Shown: positions 28,843 through 38,356 of the stretch, piece by piece
Layout of the letters: each line of letters opens with the position of its first letter
Numbering within the stretch: position 1 is the first letter of the stretch
Origin: an uncultured Bacteroidota bacterium
Lineage (GTDB): Bacteria; Bacteroidota; Bacteroidia; Chitinophagales; Chitinophagaceae
Reading direction: 5' to 3'
Assembly: GCA_903875055.1 (NCBI GenBank)
Contig: CAIQUX010000027.1
Span: 1 to 38,356 of the forward strand
Length of the DNA: 38,356 bases
Notes under the pieces: generated by a model
Database searches by the model: none
The model's input: the letters and a program-made list of their open reading frames with translations, nothing else
What the model was told of the DNA's origin: nothing
Program-made: the position numbers and the translations under genes

Positions 28843-29544
28843 GTGGCTAAACCTTCGCGCTTGTCGGCTTTTTTTAAAAAAGTAAAAAAAATAATCCTTC
28901 TTCTTTTCTTCGCGAATCTCGCGTTTATCATACTCACAAAATGGATCGACACACCTGTCACCACCGTGATGATAAGTTCATTACTTCGTGGCAATGGACT
29001 TGAACGTGATTATATCAGCTATGATGACATGGGACGAAATTGCAAACTGGCAGTCATCTGCAGCGAAGACCAGTTGTTTCCTGAACATAACGGGTTTGAC
29101 TGGAGCGCCATCAAAAAGGCCATGAAGTATAACGAGAATCCTAAACACAAAAAGGTCAGAGGAGCCAGCACCATTTCGCAACAAACGGCCAAGAATGTTT
29201 TTCTCTGGAACGGACGAGATTGGTTCAGAAAAGGACTGGAAGTCTATCACACCTTCATGATCGAATTGATCTGGCGTAAGAAACGGATATTGGAAACCTA
29301 CCTGAATGTGGCCGAAATGGGTAAAGGTATATTCGGCATTCAAGCCGCTGCCCAGCATTATTTTCATAAGGATGCCAGGAATCTGACAAAAAGTGAAGCC
29401 GCCTGGATTGCTGCTATTCTTCCCAGCCCGGTCAGGTATAGCATAGCCAATCCTTCATCATTGATAGTAAGAAGGCATAACTGGATTGTTTCACAAATGA
29501 ATAATCTGGATGATGATCCCGAGATTATGAATTTGATTAATTAG
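28843..29544 (+). CDS. mtgA: Monofunctional biosynthetic peptidoglycan transglycosylase
   Basis: ICSEDQLFPEHNGFDWSAIKKAMKYN...GASTISQQTAKNVFLWNGRDWFRKGLEVYHTFMIELIWRKKRILETYLNVAEMGKGIFGIQAAAQHYFHKDA (GT51). ORF track uses TTG 28819; GTG 28843 is an alternative start. Confidence 0.94.
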   Translation: MAKPSRLSAFFKKVKKIILLLFFANLAFIILTKWIDTPVTTVMISSLLRGNGLERDYISYDDMGRNCKLAVICSEDQLFPEHNGFDWSAIKKAMKYNENPKHKKVRGASTISQQTAKNVFLWNGRDWFRKGLEVYHTFMIELIWRKKRILETYLNVAEMGKGIFGIQAAAQHYFHKDARNLTKSEAAWIAAILPSPVRYSIANPSSLIVRRHNWIVSQMNNLDDDPEIMNLIN

Positions 29545-29599
29545 TTTTGTCGCTTCACATAAGCTGTTATATTTTAACGGTTAAACACAATTTTTTCGA

Positions 29600-30589
29600 A
29601 TGAAAATCGCAGTAGTAGGTGCTACCGGATTGGTAGGCACCAAAATGTTACAAGTATTGGAGGAACGCAAATTTCCGGTGACTGAATTGATTCCAGTCGC
29701 TTCCGAAAAATCAATCGGTAAGGAAGTCGACTTTGCCGGTAAGAAATATAAGGTGGTTTCCTATCAGGATGCCATTGCCATGAAACCGTCTATAGCCATC
29801 TTTTCAGCGGGTGGAAATACCTCACTAGCCTTGGCGCCCTTATTTGCTGAAGCGGGTATTACAGTCATCGATAATTCGTCGGCATGGCGAATGAATCCGA
29901 ACAACAAGTTGGTGGTACCCGAAGTGAATGGGAATGAATTGATAGCTACAGATAAGATCATTGCGAATCCCAATTGTTCGACCATACAGATGGTGATGGT
30001 ATTGAAACCTTTGCACGACAGATATAAGATCAAACGGGTGGTGGTTTCTACCTATCAATCAGTGACAGGTACGGGTGTGAAGGCTGTTACCCAGTTGCAA
30101 AACGAACGCAATAATATCGAAGGTGAAAAAGTGTATCCATATACCATAGACCTTAATATCATTCCGCAGATCGACGTGTTTACCGATAACGGGTACACCA
30201 AGGAAGAGATGAAGATGGTGAATGAAACCAAGAAGATCATGCATGACGATTCGATCATGGTTACAGCTACTTGCGTGCGTCTGCCGGTGATGGGAGGCCA
30301 TAGTGAAAGCGTGAACATTGAATTCGAAGAAGAGTTCGATCTGTATGATGTGAAGAAGTTATTGGCAGATTTTGACGGTGTGACTGTGGTTGACGATATA
30401 CAGCACCTCAAATATCCTATGCCTTTGGATGCCCATGACAAGGATGATGTCTTTGTCGGCAGGATACGTCGTGATGAAACGCAACCTAAAACCTTGAATT
30501 GCTGGATCGTGTCGGATAATTTACGTAAAGGTGCAGCCACCAATGCCATTCAGATTGCTGAATATCTGCTTGCCAACGGCATGGTTTAA
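29600..30589 (+). CDS. asd: Aspartate-semialdehyde dehydrogenase
   Basis: VVGATGLVGTKMLQVLEERKFPV, DNSSAWRM, ANPNCSTIQMVMVLKPL, STYQSVTGTGVKAV. Confidence 0.97.
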   Translation: MKIAVVGATGLVGTKMLQVLEERKFPVTELIPVASEKSIGKEVDFAGKKYKVVSYQDAIAMKPSIAIFSAGGNTSLALAPLFAEAGITVIDNSSAWRMNPNNKLVVPEVNGNELIATDKIIANPNCSTIQMVMVLKPLHDRYKIKRVVVSTYQSVTGTGVKAVTQLQNERNNIEGEKVYPYTIDLNIIPQIDVFTDNGYTKEEMKMVNETKKIMHDDSIMVTATCVRLPVMGGHSESVNIEFEEEFDLYDVKKLLADFDGVTVVDDIQHLKYPMPLDAHDKDDVFVGRIRRDETQPKTLNCWIVSDNLRKGAATNAIQIAEYLLANGMV

Positions 30590-30630
30590 TACATGGTTCA
30601 ATAGTTGTGAATGGATTTGAAAAGCAATGC

Positions 30631-32556
30631 CTACATCGATCGCCATTTTGCCCAGATAATTTTTACATCCTCCCAGGCATCGTATTTTTTGGCATACAAC
30701 CAATCGAGATGTTCTTTATTATCGGCCGGAATCTCAAAGCCATCAATAATCGGATAGACATTCAACAGGTGCGGTTTTAACGCAGGAAATTGGATATCAT
30801 CATACCCGACAAACGTCTTATCACCTTCAAGCACGAGAAAGGCATTCAGGAAATAGGAATGCTTGTTTTTGGCAAACCAGAAGCAAAGCGGTGAGAAAAT
30901 TAAAAGCAATAATGACGAAACGATATCGACCATCCGCTTGTTCCGTTTTGAGATTGAACTGGTGATCGCATACACCAATTCGGTGGTATACAAATCACCC
31001 GCGGTGTTTTTACTGTTGCTGCCGATAATACTGTCAGTACCCATACAATGAATCTTGTATTCAAGTTTATTGCCACAAGCTTGGAGGCTGTCTATGATTT
31101 GTTTAAACCCGAGATGATGCTGCGCAAAAATGATTTCTGTGGCTTTATAAATCTGACTCAGCGGTTTGAGTTGAGAAAAGACACCTAATTGAGAGCTTTC
31201 TTTTTCTTCGAAAGGACTCACCGTGCCGATGATATTCTTTTCAATAAAGGCATGGCTAAGCAGAGTTCGTATTTCATGTTCCTCTTCAGCTGTGCCCACT
31301 ATGATGACCTGCTTTTGAGTATCGTCGCTTTCCACGCTGCTTACATTGAGGTATTGTAAAACTTTCCTTGACAGTAGTATCAGCATGGTGCCGAACAGCG
31401 CACCCAAGACCGTGATGCCTCTCGAGAAACGCATCTGTTCACTTAACAATCCATACAAGGCTAAAGTCATGATGCCGCCGATGAGCATACTCCGCATCAC
31501 ACGACTCGCTTTATAGGGTTTGTCGTATCCGCCATTGACATAAATCGATGTGATCCAGATGACAATATAGGCCATGAAAAATCCTGCGAGTAAGGTAGAA
31601 GAATAATGCGTATCCGTCTTGATGTTCTTGATCCAAAGGGCTTTCATGGTGGTCATCGAAACCAATAAGAGAGCGGCATCGATCAATGGGAGTTTGACAA
31701 TCGAGAAGATACGTGTGACAAAAGCCAATATTGCCCGCATATAAATGGCCAGTTTGATCAGCAAGACAAAGAAACCTTTCTTCGAACTATGGAAATGTTT
31801 ACGCGCAAAGATGATCATCGCCTGATAAAACATTTTTACATAATTCAGACTGCCTTTCTTGGTGCTTTCACCTTTATAATGAATGACGCTTGTCTCAGGG
31901 AAATAGATATTCTTAAACCCGGCATTGTTGATCTTGTAACTCAGATCGATATCTTCGCCATACATGAAATAATCGGTATCGAAACTTCCGACGTTGTCGA
32001 TGACCGACTTGCGGCAAAACATAAAACAACCTGCCAACACATCCACTTCATTGATTGCGAATTCAGACAAATATCCGAGATGATAACGGTTGAAAAGTGT
32101 TGACCGTTTAAACAAAGAAGAAAGTCCTATGATCTTGAAAAATGCGACCGTTGCAGAGGGAAAACCACGTTTCGATTCGGGTAAGAATTGTCCTTTTCCG
32201 TCTATCAGTCGGCATCCCAGAGCACCTGTATCTTCATGGGTGTCCATGTAGCCGATACATTTCGTAAAGCAATCTTCAGGCACGATGGTGTCTGGATTCA
32301 GATACAGGATATATTTTCCCTTCGCTTTATCCACTGCCTGATTATTGGCTTTCGCAAAACCGATATTATCCTTGTTGGCTATTAGTTTGACCTGAGGGAA
32401 TTTGGCACTTACCATCTCAGCGCTTCCGTCGGCAGACATATTATCAACCACTAAAATTTCAGCCTCGATTCCTTCACATGCTTTGACCACCGAAAGCAGA
32501 CAATGCTCAAGGAAGTATTTGACATTATAGTTGACGATGATAACGCTTAATTGCAT
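30631..32556 (-). CDS. GT2 glycosyltransferase fused to a degenerate polyprenyl glycosylphosphotransferase-like C-terminal region
   Basis: N-terminal LSVIIVNYNVKYFLEHCLLSV, DNMSADGSAEMV, GEDIDLSYKINNAGF; then TM segments, Rossmann-like QVIIVGTAEEEHEIRTLL, and KRMVDIVSSLLLLIFSPLCFWF...FVGY...DAWEDVKIIWAKW. Confidence 0.85.
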   Translation of the reverse strand: MQLSVIIVNYNVKYFLEHCLLSVVKACEGIEAEILVVDNMSADGSAEMVSAKFPQVKLIANKDNIGFAKANNQAVDKAKGKYILYLNPDTIVPEDCFTKCIGYMDTHEDTGALGCRLIDGKGQFLPESKRGFPSATVAFFKIIGLSSLFKRSTLFNRYHLGYLSEFAINEVDVLAGCFMFCRKSVIDNVGSFDTDYFMYGEDIDLSYKINNAGFKNIYFPETSVIHYKGESTKKGSLNYVKMFYQAMIIFARKHFHSSKKGFFVLLIKLAIYMRAILAFVTRIFSIVKLPLIDAALLLVSMTTMKALWIKNIKTDTHYSSTLLAGFFMAYIVIWITSIYVNGGYDKPYKASRVMRSMLIGGIMTLALYGLLSEQMRFSRGITVLGALFGTMLILLSRKVLQYLNVSSVESDDTQKQVIIVGTAEEEHEIRTLLSHAFIEKNIIGTVSPFEEKESSQLGVFSQLKPLSQIYKATEIIFAQHHLGFKQIIDSLQACGNKLEYKIHCMGTDSIIGSNSKNTAGDLYTTELVYAITSSISKRNKRMVDIVSSLLLLIFSPLCFWFAKNKHSYFLNAFLVLEGDKTFVGYDDIQFPALKPHLLNVYPIIDGFEIPADNKEHLDWLYAKKYDAWEDVKIIWAKWRSM

Positions 32557-32582
32557 GGAAGTGAAAAAAGGAAGTATATTTG
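32550..32582 (+). promoter_or_regulatory. Candidate Bacteroidota-type promoter for the inositol monophosphatase gene
   Basis: TTG at 32551-32553, 21-bp spacer, TATATTTG (TAnnTTTG) at 32575-32582, 36 bp before ATG 32619. Confidence 0.5.
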
Positions 32583-32618
32583 TGTGGCTTCAAAAATAAC
32601 CGAATATTTCTGATAATT

Positions 32619-33395
32619 ATGAACGATTTGCTAAAAAACACCATGCTGCGGGCTATCCACGCCGGAGCCGAAATACTCCGGCATTATTTTGAAGGGACCT
32701 TCGAAATTCAGAGCAAGGATACCCTCAATAACTTGGTGACAGAGGTCGATAAGAAATCAGAAGATGCCATCATTGATGTCATTAAATCGGAATTCCCGGA
32801 GCATTTTATCTTAAGTGAAGAAGTTGGCGAGTTAAGTACATCGTCGAATCATAAATGGATTATCGATCCGATAGACGGTACAGTCAATTTTGCCCATGGC
32901 ATTCCGATCTGTTGTATCAGTATCGGCTTGGAACGTGACGGGCAAATGGTGATGGGTGCCGTATTCAATCCTTTCATGAATGAATTGTTTTTTGCCGAGC
33001 GTGGCAAAGGCGCTTTCCTGAATAATAAACCACTGAAAGTTTCTGCCAATCCGCAATTGGAAATTGCTTGTCTAGTGACCGGCTTCCCGTATCGTTGGGC
33101 CGCCATCGAGACCGACCCGATACCGGTATTTGAACGTTTCGTACGACTGGGCTTGCCAGTGCGCCGATTGGGAAGTGCGGCTATCGATTTATGTTGGGTG
33201 GCTGCAGGTCGCTTTGATGGTTTCTGGGAATACAATCTCAATCCATGGGATGTGGCGGCCGGTTATTTGATGGTAGAAGAAGCCGGTGGGCGAATCAGTA
33301 ATTTTAAAGGTGAGCCTTACAATGTGTATGATAAACAGACATTGGCCACGAACGGTAAAATACATGAACAGATGCTGGAGTTGATTTCGAGATAG
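32619..33395 (+). CDS. Inositol monophosphatase family protein
   Basis: WIIDPIDGTVNFAHGIPICCISIGL, NPWDVAAGYLMVEEAGG; ATG at 32619 preferred over 32580. Confidence 0.94.
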   Translation: MNDLLKNTMLRAIHAGAEILRHYFEGTFEIQSKDTLNNLVTEVDKKSEDAIIDVIKSEFPEHFILSEEVGELSTSSNHKWIIDPIDGTVNFAHGIPICCISIGLERDGQMVMGAVFNPFMNELFFAERGKGAFLNNKPLKVSANPQLEIACLVTGFPYRWAAIETDPIPVFERFVRLGLPVRRLGSAAIDLCWVAAGRFDGFWEYNLNPWDVAAGYLMVEEAGGRISNFKGEPYNVYDKQTLATNGKIHEQMLELISR

Positions 33396-33441
33396 TTTAT
33401 TGCTGATTCTTAGAGTGAAGGATTTAATAAAATATCGGGCC

Positions 33442-34110
33442 TTACTCCTTCCCCTTCAACACCACCACAATCTCCCCTTTCGGTGGATGCGCTTCATAGT
33501 ATGCAGCGACTTCAGTCAGTGTGCCGATCTTGTGTTCTTCAAATTTTTTAGATAGCTCACGACACACACAAACCTCCCTTTCCTCGCCAAAATATTTTTT
33601 TAGTTCGTGTAAGGTTTTCACTAATCGATGCGGGCTTTCATAAAAAACAATGGCACGCTCTTCTTCCTTCAGAAGATTGAGCAAGGTCATCCGTCCTTTT
33701 TTCTGAGGCAAAAAACCTTCATATACAAAACGGTTGATAGGGAATCCGCTATCAACCAGAGCAGGCACAAACGCCGTAGCACCTGGCAGGCATTCGACTT
33801 CGATGCCGTTCTTGATACATTCGCGCACCAACAAAAAGCCGGGATCGGAGATGCCTGGTGTACCGGCATCGGTGATAAGCGCCAATGTTTTTCCACCTAA
33901 AATTTCTGATACCAGATGTTGTAAGACCTGATGCTCGTTATGCATATGATATTTCCATAGCGGCTTGCTGATTTCATAATGCTTGAGCAAGACACCGGAA
34001 GTGCGCGTGTCTTCGGCAAGTATGGCATCCGCTTCCTTCAGGATACGGATGGCTCTCAGTGTCATATCCTCAAGATTACCGATGGGGGTAGGAACGATAA
34101 ATAGTTTCAT
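33442..34110 (-). CDS. rsmI: 16S rRNA (cytidine(1402)-2'-O)-methyltransferase
   Basis: MKLFIVPTPIGNLEDMTLRAIRILKEADAILAEDTRTSGVLLKHY, ALITDAGTPGISDPGF, PGATAFVPALVDSG; ATG at 34110 (or 34116) preferred over 34344. Confidence 0.96.
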   Translation of the reverse strand: MKLFIVPTPIGNLEDMTLRAIRILKEADAILAEDTRTSGVLLKHYEISKPLWKYHMHNEHQVLQHLVSEILGGKTLALITDAGTPGISDPGFLLVRECIKNGIEVECLPGATAFVPALVDSGFPINRFVYEGFLPQKKGRMTLLNLLKEEERAIVFYESPHRLVKTLHELKKYFGEEREVCVCRELSKKFEEHKIGTLTEVAAYYEAHPPKGEIVVVLKGKE

Positions 34111-34251
34111 CGGCATAAAGATAAGCGAAGCGACAGAATCCTGAAAAAATAGTTTGGTATCTGTAAAACTGATGAGGGATTCAAAAAATCTGAAACGATG
34201 ATTTTTTTTACGGCTGTAAAATTGTATTTTTACTTGACTCTCACTTTCCTT

Positions 34252-36489
34252 ATGGTTGATACAGACAAACAGATTCTTGCCGGCGAAGAAGAAAAAAAAT
34301 TGATTCTTCGCGAATACCGCTCCTTGTTGCGCGCCCTGAAACATCGTCTAAAAAAGGGTGACAAACGTCTGGTGCGTCGCGCGTTTGAAATTGCCGCCGA
34401 TGCCCATAAAGATATGCGTCGAAAATCAGGCGAGCCATATATCTTTCATCCGCTGGCTGTGGCTAAGATCGTGGTGGAAGAAATCGGATTAGGAGTCACC
34501 TCCGTGATTTGTGCCCTTCTTCATGATACGGTCGAGGATACCGAAGTGACATTGAAGGAGATCGAGATGGAGTTCGGTTCATCGTGCGCCAAGATTGTTG
34601 AAGGACTGACCAAGATTTCGAATGTGGTGGAGACAAAAAACACCACACAACAAGCCGAGAATTTCAAGAAGATATTATTGACCCTGGCCGATGATCCTCG
34701 TGTCATCTTGATCAAGATTGCCGACCGTCTGCATAACATGCGTACAATGGACAGCATGAGTCGCGATAAACAATTGAAGATCGCTTCGGAAACAACGTTC
34801 CTTTATGCGCCTCTGGCCATGCGGTTGGGTCTTTATGAAATCAAATCTGAGCTGGAAGATCTTTCGATGAAGTACACCGAGAATGAAGTATTCGAAGACA
34901 TTACACAAAAATTGAGGGATACCAAACGGGAACGGACCCGGTATATCAACGAATTCATCAAACCGATCAAAGAAGAGCTGGAACGGAATAATTTTGATTT
35001 TGATATTTACGGCCGGCCTAAATCCATCCATTCAATATGGAATAAAATCAAGACCAAGCATGTGACCTTTGAAGAAGTGTATGATTTGTTTGCAATCCGT
35101 ATCATCTTACGTACAAGCAATGAAAAGGAAGATTGCTGGAAGGTGTTTTCCATCATCACGAATTATTATCAGCATAGTGTCGAGCGTTTACGCGATTGGG
35201 TGAGCACGCCCAAGAGCAATGGATACGAAGCCTTGCACACAACCGTCATGGGGCCGGGCGGACGGTGGGTGGAGGTGCAGATCCGTACCGAACGTATGAA
35301 TGAGATTGCCGAGAAAGGGCTGGCCGCGCATTGGAAATACAAGGATGGTTCAAGCGGACAAGAATCGAAACTCGATGATTGGTTGAAACATATCAAGGAA
35401 CTGCTGCAGAATCCCGACAGCAATGCGATGGATTTTATTCAGGACCTGAAAAAAGATATTTTGGGTGATGAGATTTATGTCTATACACCACAAGGTGATA
35501 TGCGTATTCTGCCAACCGGTTCGACCTCCCTTGATTTTGCCTTCGATATTCACTCCGAACTTGGAAAGAATTGTATAGGTGCCAAAGTGAATTACAAGTT
35601 GGTGCCCATCAGTCATGAATTGAAAAATGCGGACCAGATTGAAATCATCACGTCCAAAAAACAAAAGCCCAATGCCGATTGGCTGAATATGGTGGTGACG
35701 GCTAAAGCCAAATCAAGGATCAAATATTATCTCAAGGAAGAGAAGCGGGTGATTGCTGCCGACGGAAAGGAAATGCTGATACGTAAGCTCGATAATATGA
35801 AGGTGGCTCATCATGCCGACAATATCAATGAGCTGGTGAATTATTACAAGTATACCTCAGCCCTTGATCTCTATTATGCCATCGCCGTGCATACGATAGA
35901 ACTAAAGGAATTAGCGAAATTCAAAATTGTTGGTGACCGACTCGAAGCACCGCATGAAGTTGAAAAGAAACTACCTGTCAGAGAAGAGTATCATATCGAT
36001 CTGGCAAAACAAATGCCGTCAAAAGGATATGAATTGGTGTTGTTCGGTGAAAGCAGCGATAAGATCGAATATAAGCTGGCGGCCTGTTGTCAGCCCATAC
36101 CGGGTGACGACGTATTTGGTTTTGTAACCAGTGGTGAAGGTTTGAAAATACATCGTACCAATTGCCCCAATGCATCCACCTTGCTGGCTAACTATGGACA
36201 TCGTGTCATCAAAGCTAAATGGGCTAAGAACAAAGAAATATCCTTCCTGACCGGTGTCAAAATAAACGGTATCGATGATGTAGGTATCATCAACAAGATT
36301 ACGAATGTGGTGTCGGGCGAATTGAAAATGAATATGCGAAGCATGAGTATAGATTCCGCCGATGGATTGTTCGAAGGAACCATCATGGTATTCGTCAATC
36401 ACAAAGAAGAACTCGATGATCTTTGCAACCGGCTTGAATCGCTCGATGGTATCAACAAGGTGGTGCGATTGGATATGGAGGAACGATAA
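34252..36489 (+). CDS. Bifunctional (p)ppGpp synthetase/hydrolase (Rel/SpoT)
   Basis: HD domain ALLHDTVEDTEVTL; synthetase EVYDLFAIRIIL and EVQIRTERMNEIAEKGLAAHWKYK; TGS; CCQPIPGDDVFGFVTSGEGLKIHRTNCPNA; C-terminal ACT. ATG at 34252 preferred. Confidence 0.96.
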   Translation: MVDTDKQILAGEEEKKLILREYRSLLRALKHRLKKGDKRLVRRAFEIAADAHKDMRRKSGEPYIFHPLAVAKIVVEEIGLGVTSVICALLHDTVEDTEVTLKEIEMEFGSSCAKIVEGLTKISNVVETKNTTQQAENFKKILLTLADDPRVILIKIADRLHNMRTMDSMSRDKQLKIASETTFLYAPLAMRLGLYEIKSELEDLSMKYTENEVFEDITQKLRDTKRERTRYINEFIKPIKEELERNNFDFDIYGRPKSIHSIWNKIKTKHVTFEEVYDLFAIRIILRTSNEKEDCWKVFSIITNYYQHSVERLRDWVSTPKSNGYEALHTTVMGPGGRWVEVQIRTERMNEIAEKGLAAHWKYKDGSSGQESKLDDWLKHIKELLQNPDSNAMDFIQDLKKDILGDEIYVYTPQGDMRILPTGSTSLDFAFDIHSELGKNCIGAKVNYKLVPISHELKNADQIEIITSKKQKPNADWLNMVVTAKAKSRIKYYLKEEKRVIAADGKEMLIRKLDNMKVAHHADNINELVNYYKYTSALDLYYAIAVHTIELKELAKFKIVGDRLEAPHEVEKKLPVREEYHIDLAKQMPSKGYELVLFGESSDKIEYKLAACCQPIPGDDVFGFVTSGEGLKIHRTNCPNASTLLANYGHRVIKAKWAKNKEISFLTGVKINGIDDVGIINKITNVVSGELKMNMRSMSIDSADGLFEGTIMVFVNHKEELDDLCNRLESLDGINKVVRLDMEER

Positions 36490-36491
36490 AC

Positions 36492-37592
36492 TTATCCTTT
36501 CACATCGAGCGCATCACGCAACGCATTTCCCAACAGATTAAAAGCAAGGACAATCAGCATGATGGCCAGACCCGGAATGATGGCCAGCATCGGATGGTTG
36601 GTGATGATGAAATTATAATTCTCTTTGATCATCAACCCCCAGGAGGAAGTGGGAGGTTGCACGCCGATACCTAAAAAACTAAGACCGGCTTCTATCAAGA
36701 TGGCGGTGGCAAAATTACTGGCGGCCATCACAATCGTCGGCCCCAATACATTCGGTAAGATGTGTTTGACAATGATACGAAGTGACGAGAATCCCATCAC
36801 TCTGGCGGCCTGTATGTATTCAAGTTCCTTGAGTGCCATGACTTGTCCGCGTATGAGACGGGCCGTACCGACCCACATGGTAAAACCAACCGCTATGAAG
36901 ATCTGCCAGAATCCTTTTCCCAACGCAAACGTAATCGCAAATACCAGCAGTAAGGTCGGAATTGCCCATAGCACGTTGATGAGCCAGGTGATGATCTGAT
37001 CGACCCATCCACCGAAAAAACCACTTAAGGCGCCAAGCAAGACGCCGATAAAAATAGAAATCAATACGGCTATGAAACCCACGGCCATACTGACTCTGCT
37101 ACCGATGAGCAGACGTGACAAAAGATCGCGACCATAACGATCGGTACCTAGCCAGAAGGTTCGATGCATGATCAGTTTCTCATGGATACTTGAAGGATCC
37201 AGATCGGCGGGATAAAGTTGTTTGATTGAAAAGGAAAGTGTTTCAGTACTATTTTCATCCATGATATGCTCAACATGAATGCTGTCTTTACTTAGCGTAT
37301 ATCTCTGTATTGGTATCAGTACCACCTGACTTACTTTTCCATGCATGAGATAGTTGAACAGATTAGTTTTCGGTTCATCTGTCGTTGTATATTTTTTCAG
37401 AAATGAGCAGGCGAATCCAGGCTTGCGTGTTCCGATTTCAACCATCATGGTATTGGCATCCGTACTGTCATCGGGTGACAGAGGATAGGCAAACAACGCA
37501 ATCAGGATGACTAAGACGATCACCAACAAAGAAGCAAGGGCTGCCTTGTTTTTTCGGAACCGTTTCCAGAATCGGGAGTTGGTATTTGTGAT
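36492..37592 (-). CDS. ABC transporter permease, OppC/DppC family
   Basis: RFRKNKAALASLLVIVLVILIALFAYPLSP; HRTFWLGTDRYGRDLLSRLLIGSRVSM; EYIQAARVMGFSSLRIIVKHILPN; GLSFLGIGVQPPTSSWG; ATG at 37592 proposed over 37634. Confidence 0.93.
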   Translation of the reverse strand: MTNTNSRFWKRFRKNKAALASLLVIVLVILIALFAYPLSPDDSTDANTMMVEIGTRKPGFACSFLKKYTTTDEPKTNLFNYLMHGKVSQVVLIPIQRYTLSKDSIHVEHIMDENSTETLSFSIKQLYPADLDPSSIHEKLIMHRTFWLGTDRYGRDLLSRLLIGSRVSMAVGFIAVLISIFIGVLLGALSGFFGGWVDQIITWLINVLWAIPTLLLVFAITFALGKGFWQIFIAVGFTMWVGTARLIRGQVMALKELEYIQAARVMGFSSLRIIVKHILPNVLGPTIVMAASNFATAILIEAGLSFLGIGVQPPTSSWGLMIKENYNFIITNHPMLAIIPGLAIMLIVLAFNLLGNALRDALDVKG

Positions 37593-37609
37593 CATGTCCT
37601 GTTTGAATA

Positions 37610-38356
37610 TTATCGCACTTGTCGTTCTTTCCATTCATACGTTCCAGTCTGACCTTTCAATCCTGAATAAAGTACATAGGGAATATGGATGAATTGTAAA
37701 AGAGCAAAGTACGTCAATTCTTTTTTCTTAAGAAAGAAAGCACTGACAGGAAGAAGTAAACTTACTTCAAGAGCCGTCTTTAGAAGCCATAAAAAAATGA
37801 AAGGGCCGATGAATGTATAATCGAAGAAGCTTGCTATCAACATGACAGGAAAAAGTAGATTGAACAGATAGACGATGGCTAATACGGTTGTGATACGTTT
37901 GTCTTCAAACTTATTGGCTTTGGAAGCCCAACGCGTTCGTTGTTGCAGAAAGGTACGCATCGTCGGCATCGGGCTGGTGTATACGATCGAATCTTTACAT
38001 TTCAGGTAACTTGTCTTTTGAGGATAATGTTTCTCGATCTTATACATCAGCAACATATCGTCGCCACTGGCGATATCATCGATTCCTTTAAAACCGTCCA
38101 CGGCGTTGAAGGCTTTTCGGGTATACGCCAGATTCGCGCCGTTACACATCGTACCGCTATGGGTAGCTGATAAGGCAGCGGTGATGCCTTGCATGGCTGT
38201 GAAATCGATTGATTGAAACGTTTGAAACCAACTGTTGTCGGTGGTGAAAAGTACGGGTGAGGCAATGAGCTGATGTCGATAGGTTTCATAATAACTGACG
38301 ATACTCAGCAACCAATAATTACACATCCTGCAATCGGCGTCGGTCGTGATGATGAG
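37610..38356 (-). CDS. Glycosyltransferase family 2 protein, truncated at window end
   Basis: Frame stays open to the window edge, where it encodes LIITTDADCRMCNYW (TDAD motif); QQRTRWASKANKF matches the processive GT2 Q..RW motif; C-terminal TM segments. Confidence 0.9.
   Translation of the reverse strand, partial: LIITTDADCRMCNYWLLSIVSYYETYRHQLIASPVLFTTDNSWFQTFQSIDFTAMQGITAALSATHSGTMCNGANLAYTRKAFNAVDGFKGIDDIASGDDMLLMYKIEKHYPQKTSYLKCKDSIVYTSPMPTMRTFLQQRTRWASKANKFEDKRITTVLAIVYLFNLLFPVMLIASFFDYTFIGPFIFLWLLKTALEVSLLLPVSAFFLKKKELTYFALLQFIHIPYVLYSGLKGQTGTYEWKERQVR

Noticed and set aside
30055-30549. 164-aa minus-strand ORF inside asd
   Set aside because: Ser/Thr-rich antisense shadow of a conserved gene.

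Overview
The window is a Bacteroidota-type chromosomal segment. Chitinophagales-like affiliation is inferred from protein sequences, type IX secretion C-terminal domains and TAnnTTTG-like promoter elements. Most of it is housekeeping: arginase, AIM24-like, tag, comB-like, truB, SMR transporter, efp, accB-accC, murB, mtgA, asd, suhB-like, rsmI, rel/spoT and an oppC-like permease. I found no rRNA, tRNA, CRISPR array, transposase or prophage. The observations most worth a second look are: (1) an EF-P with Arg at position 32 in an NKTARAAA loop, where PGKG-type EF-Ps have Lys; (2) a fusion of an AmgK/APH-like sugar kinase to the C-terminal domain of RapZ, in a cell-wall neighbourhood with two RlpA paralogs, MurB, a NagZ-like GH3/serine-hydrolase fusion, MtgA and Asd; (3) an 11-unit, 22-bp tandem array with 66-bp higher-order structure between truB and a membrane-protein gene; (4) a GT2 glycosyltransferase fused to what looks like a degenerate polyprenyl glycosylphosphotransferase; (5) two adjacent, diverged CotH-kinase surface proteins with T9SS tails; (6) an AccB with a histone H1-like Lys/Ala/Pro-rich N-terminal extension. 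Family calls come from recognising motifs in the translations; no database search was run.
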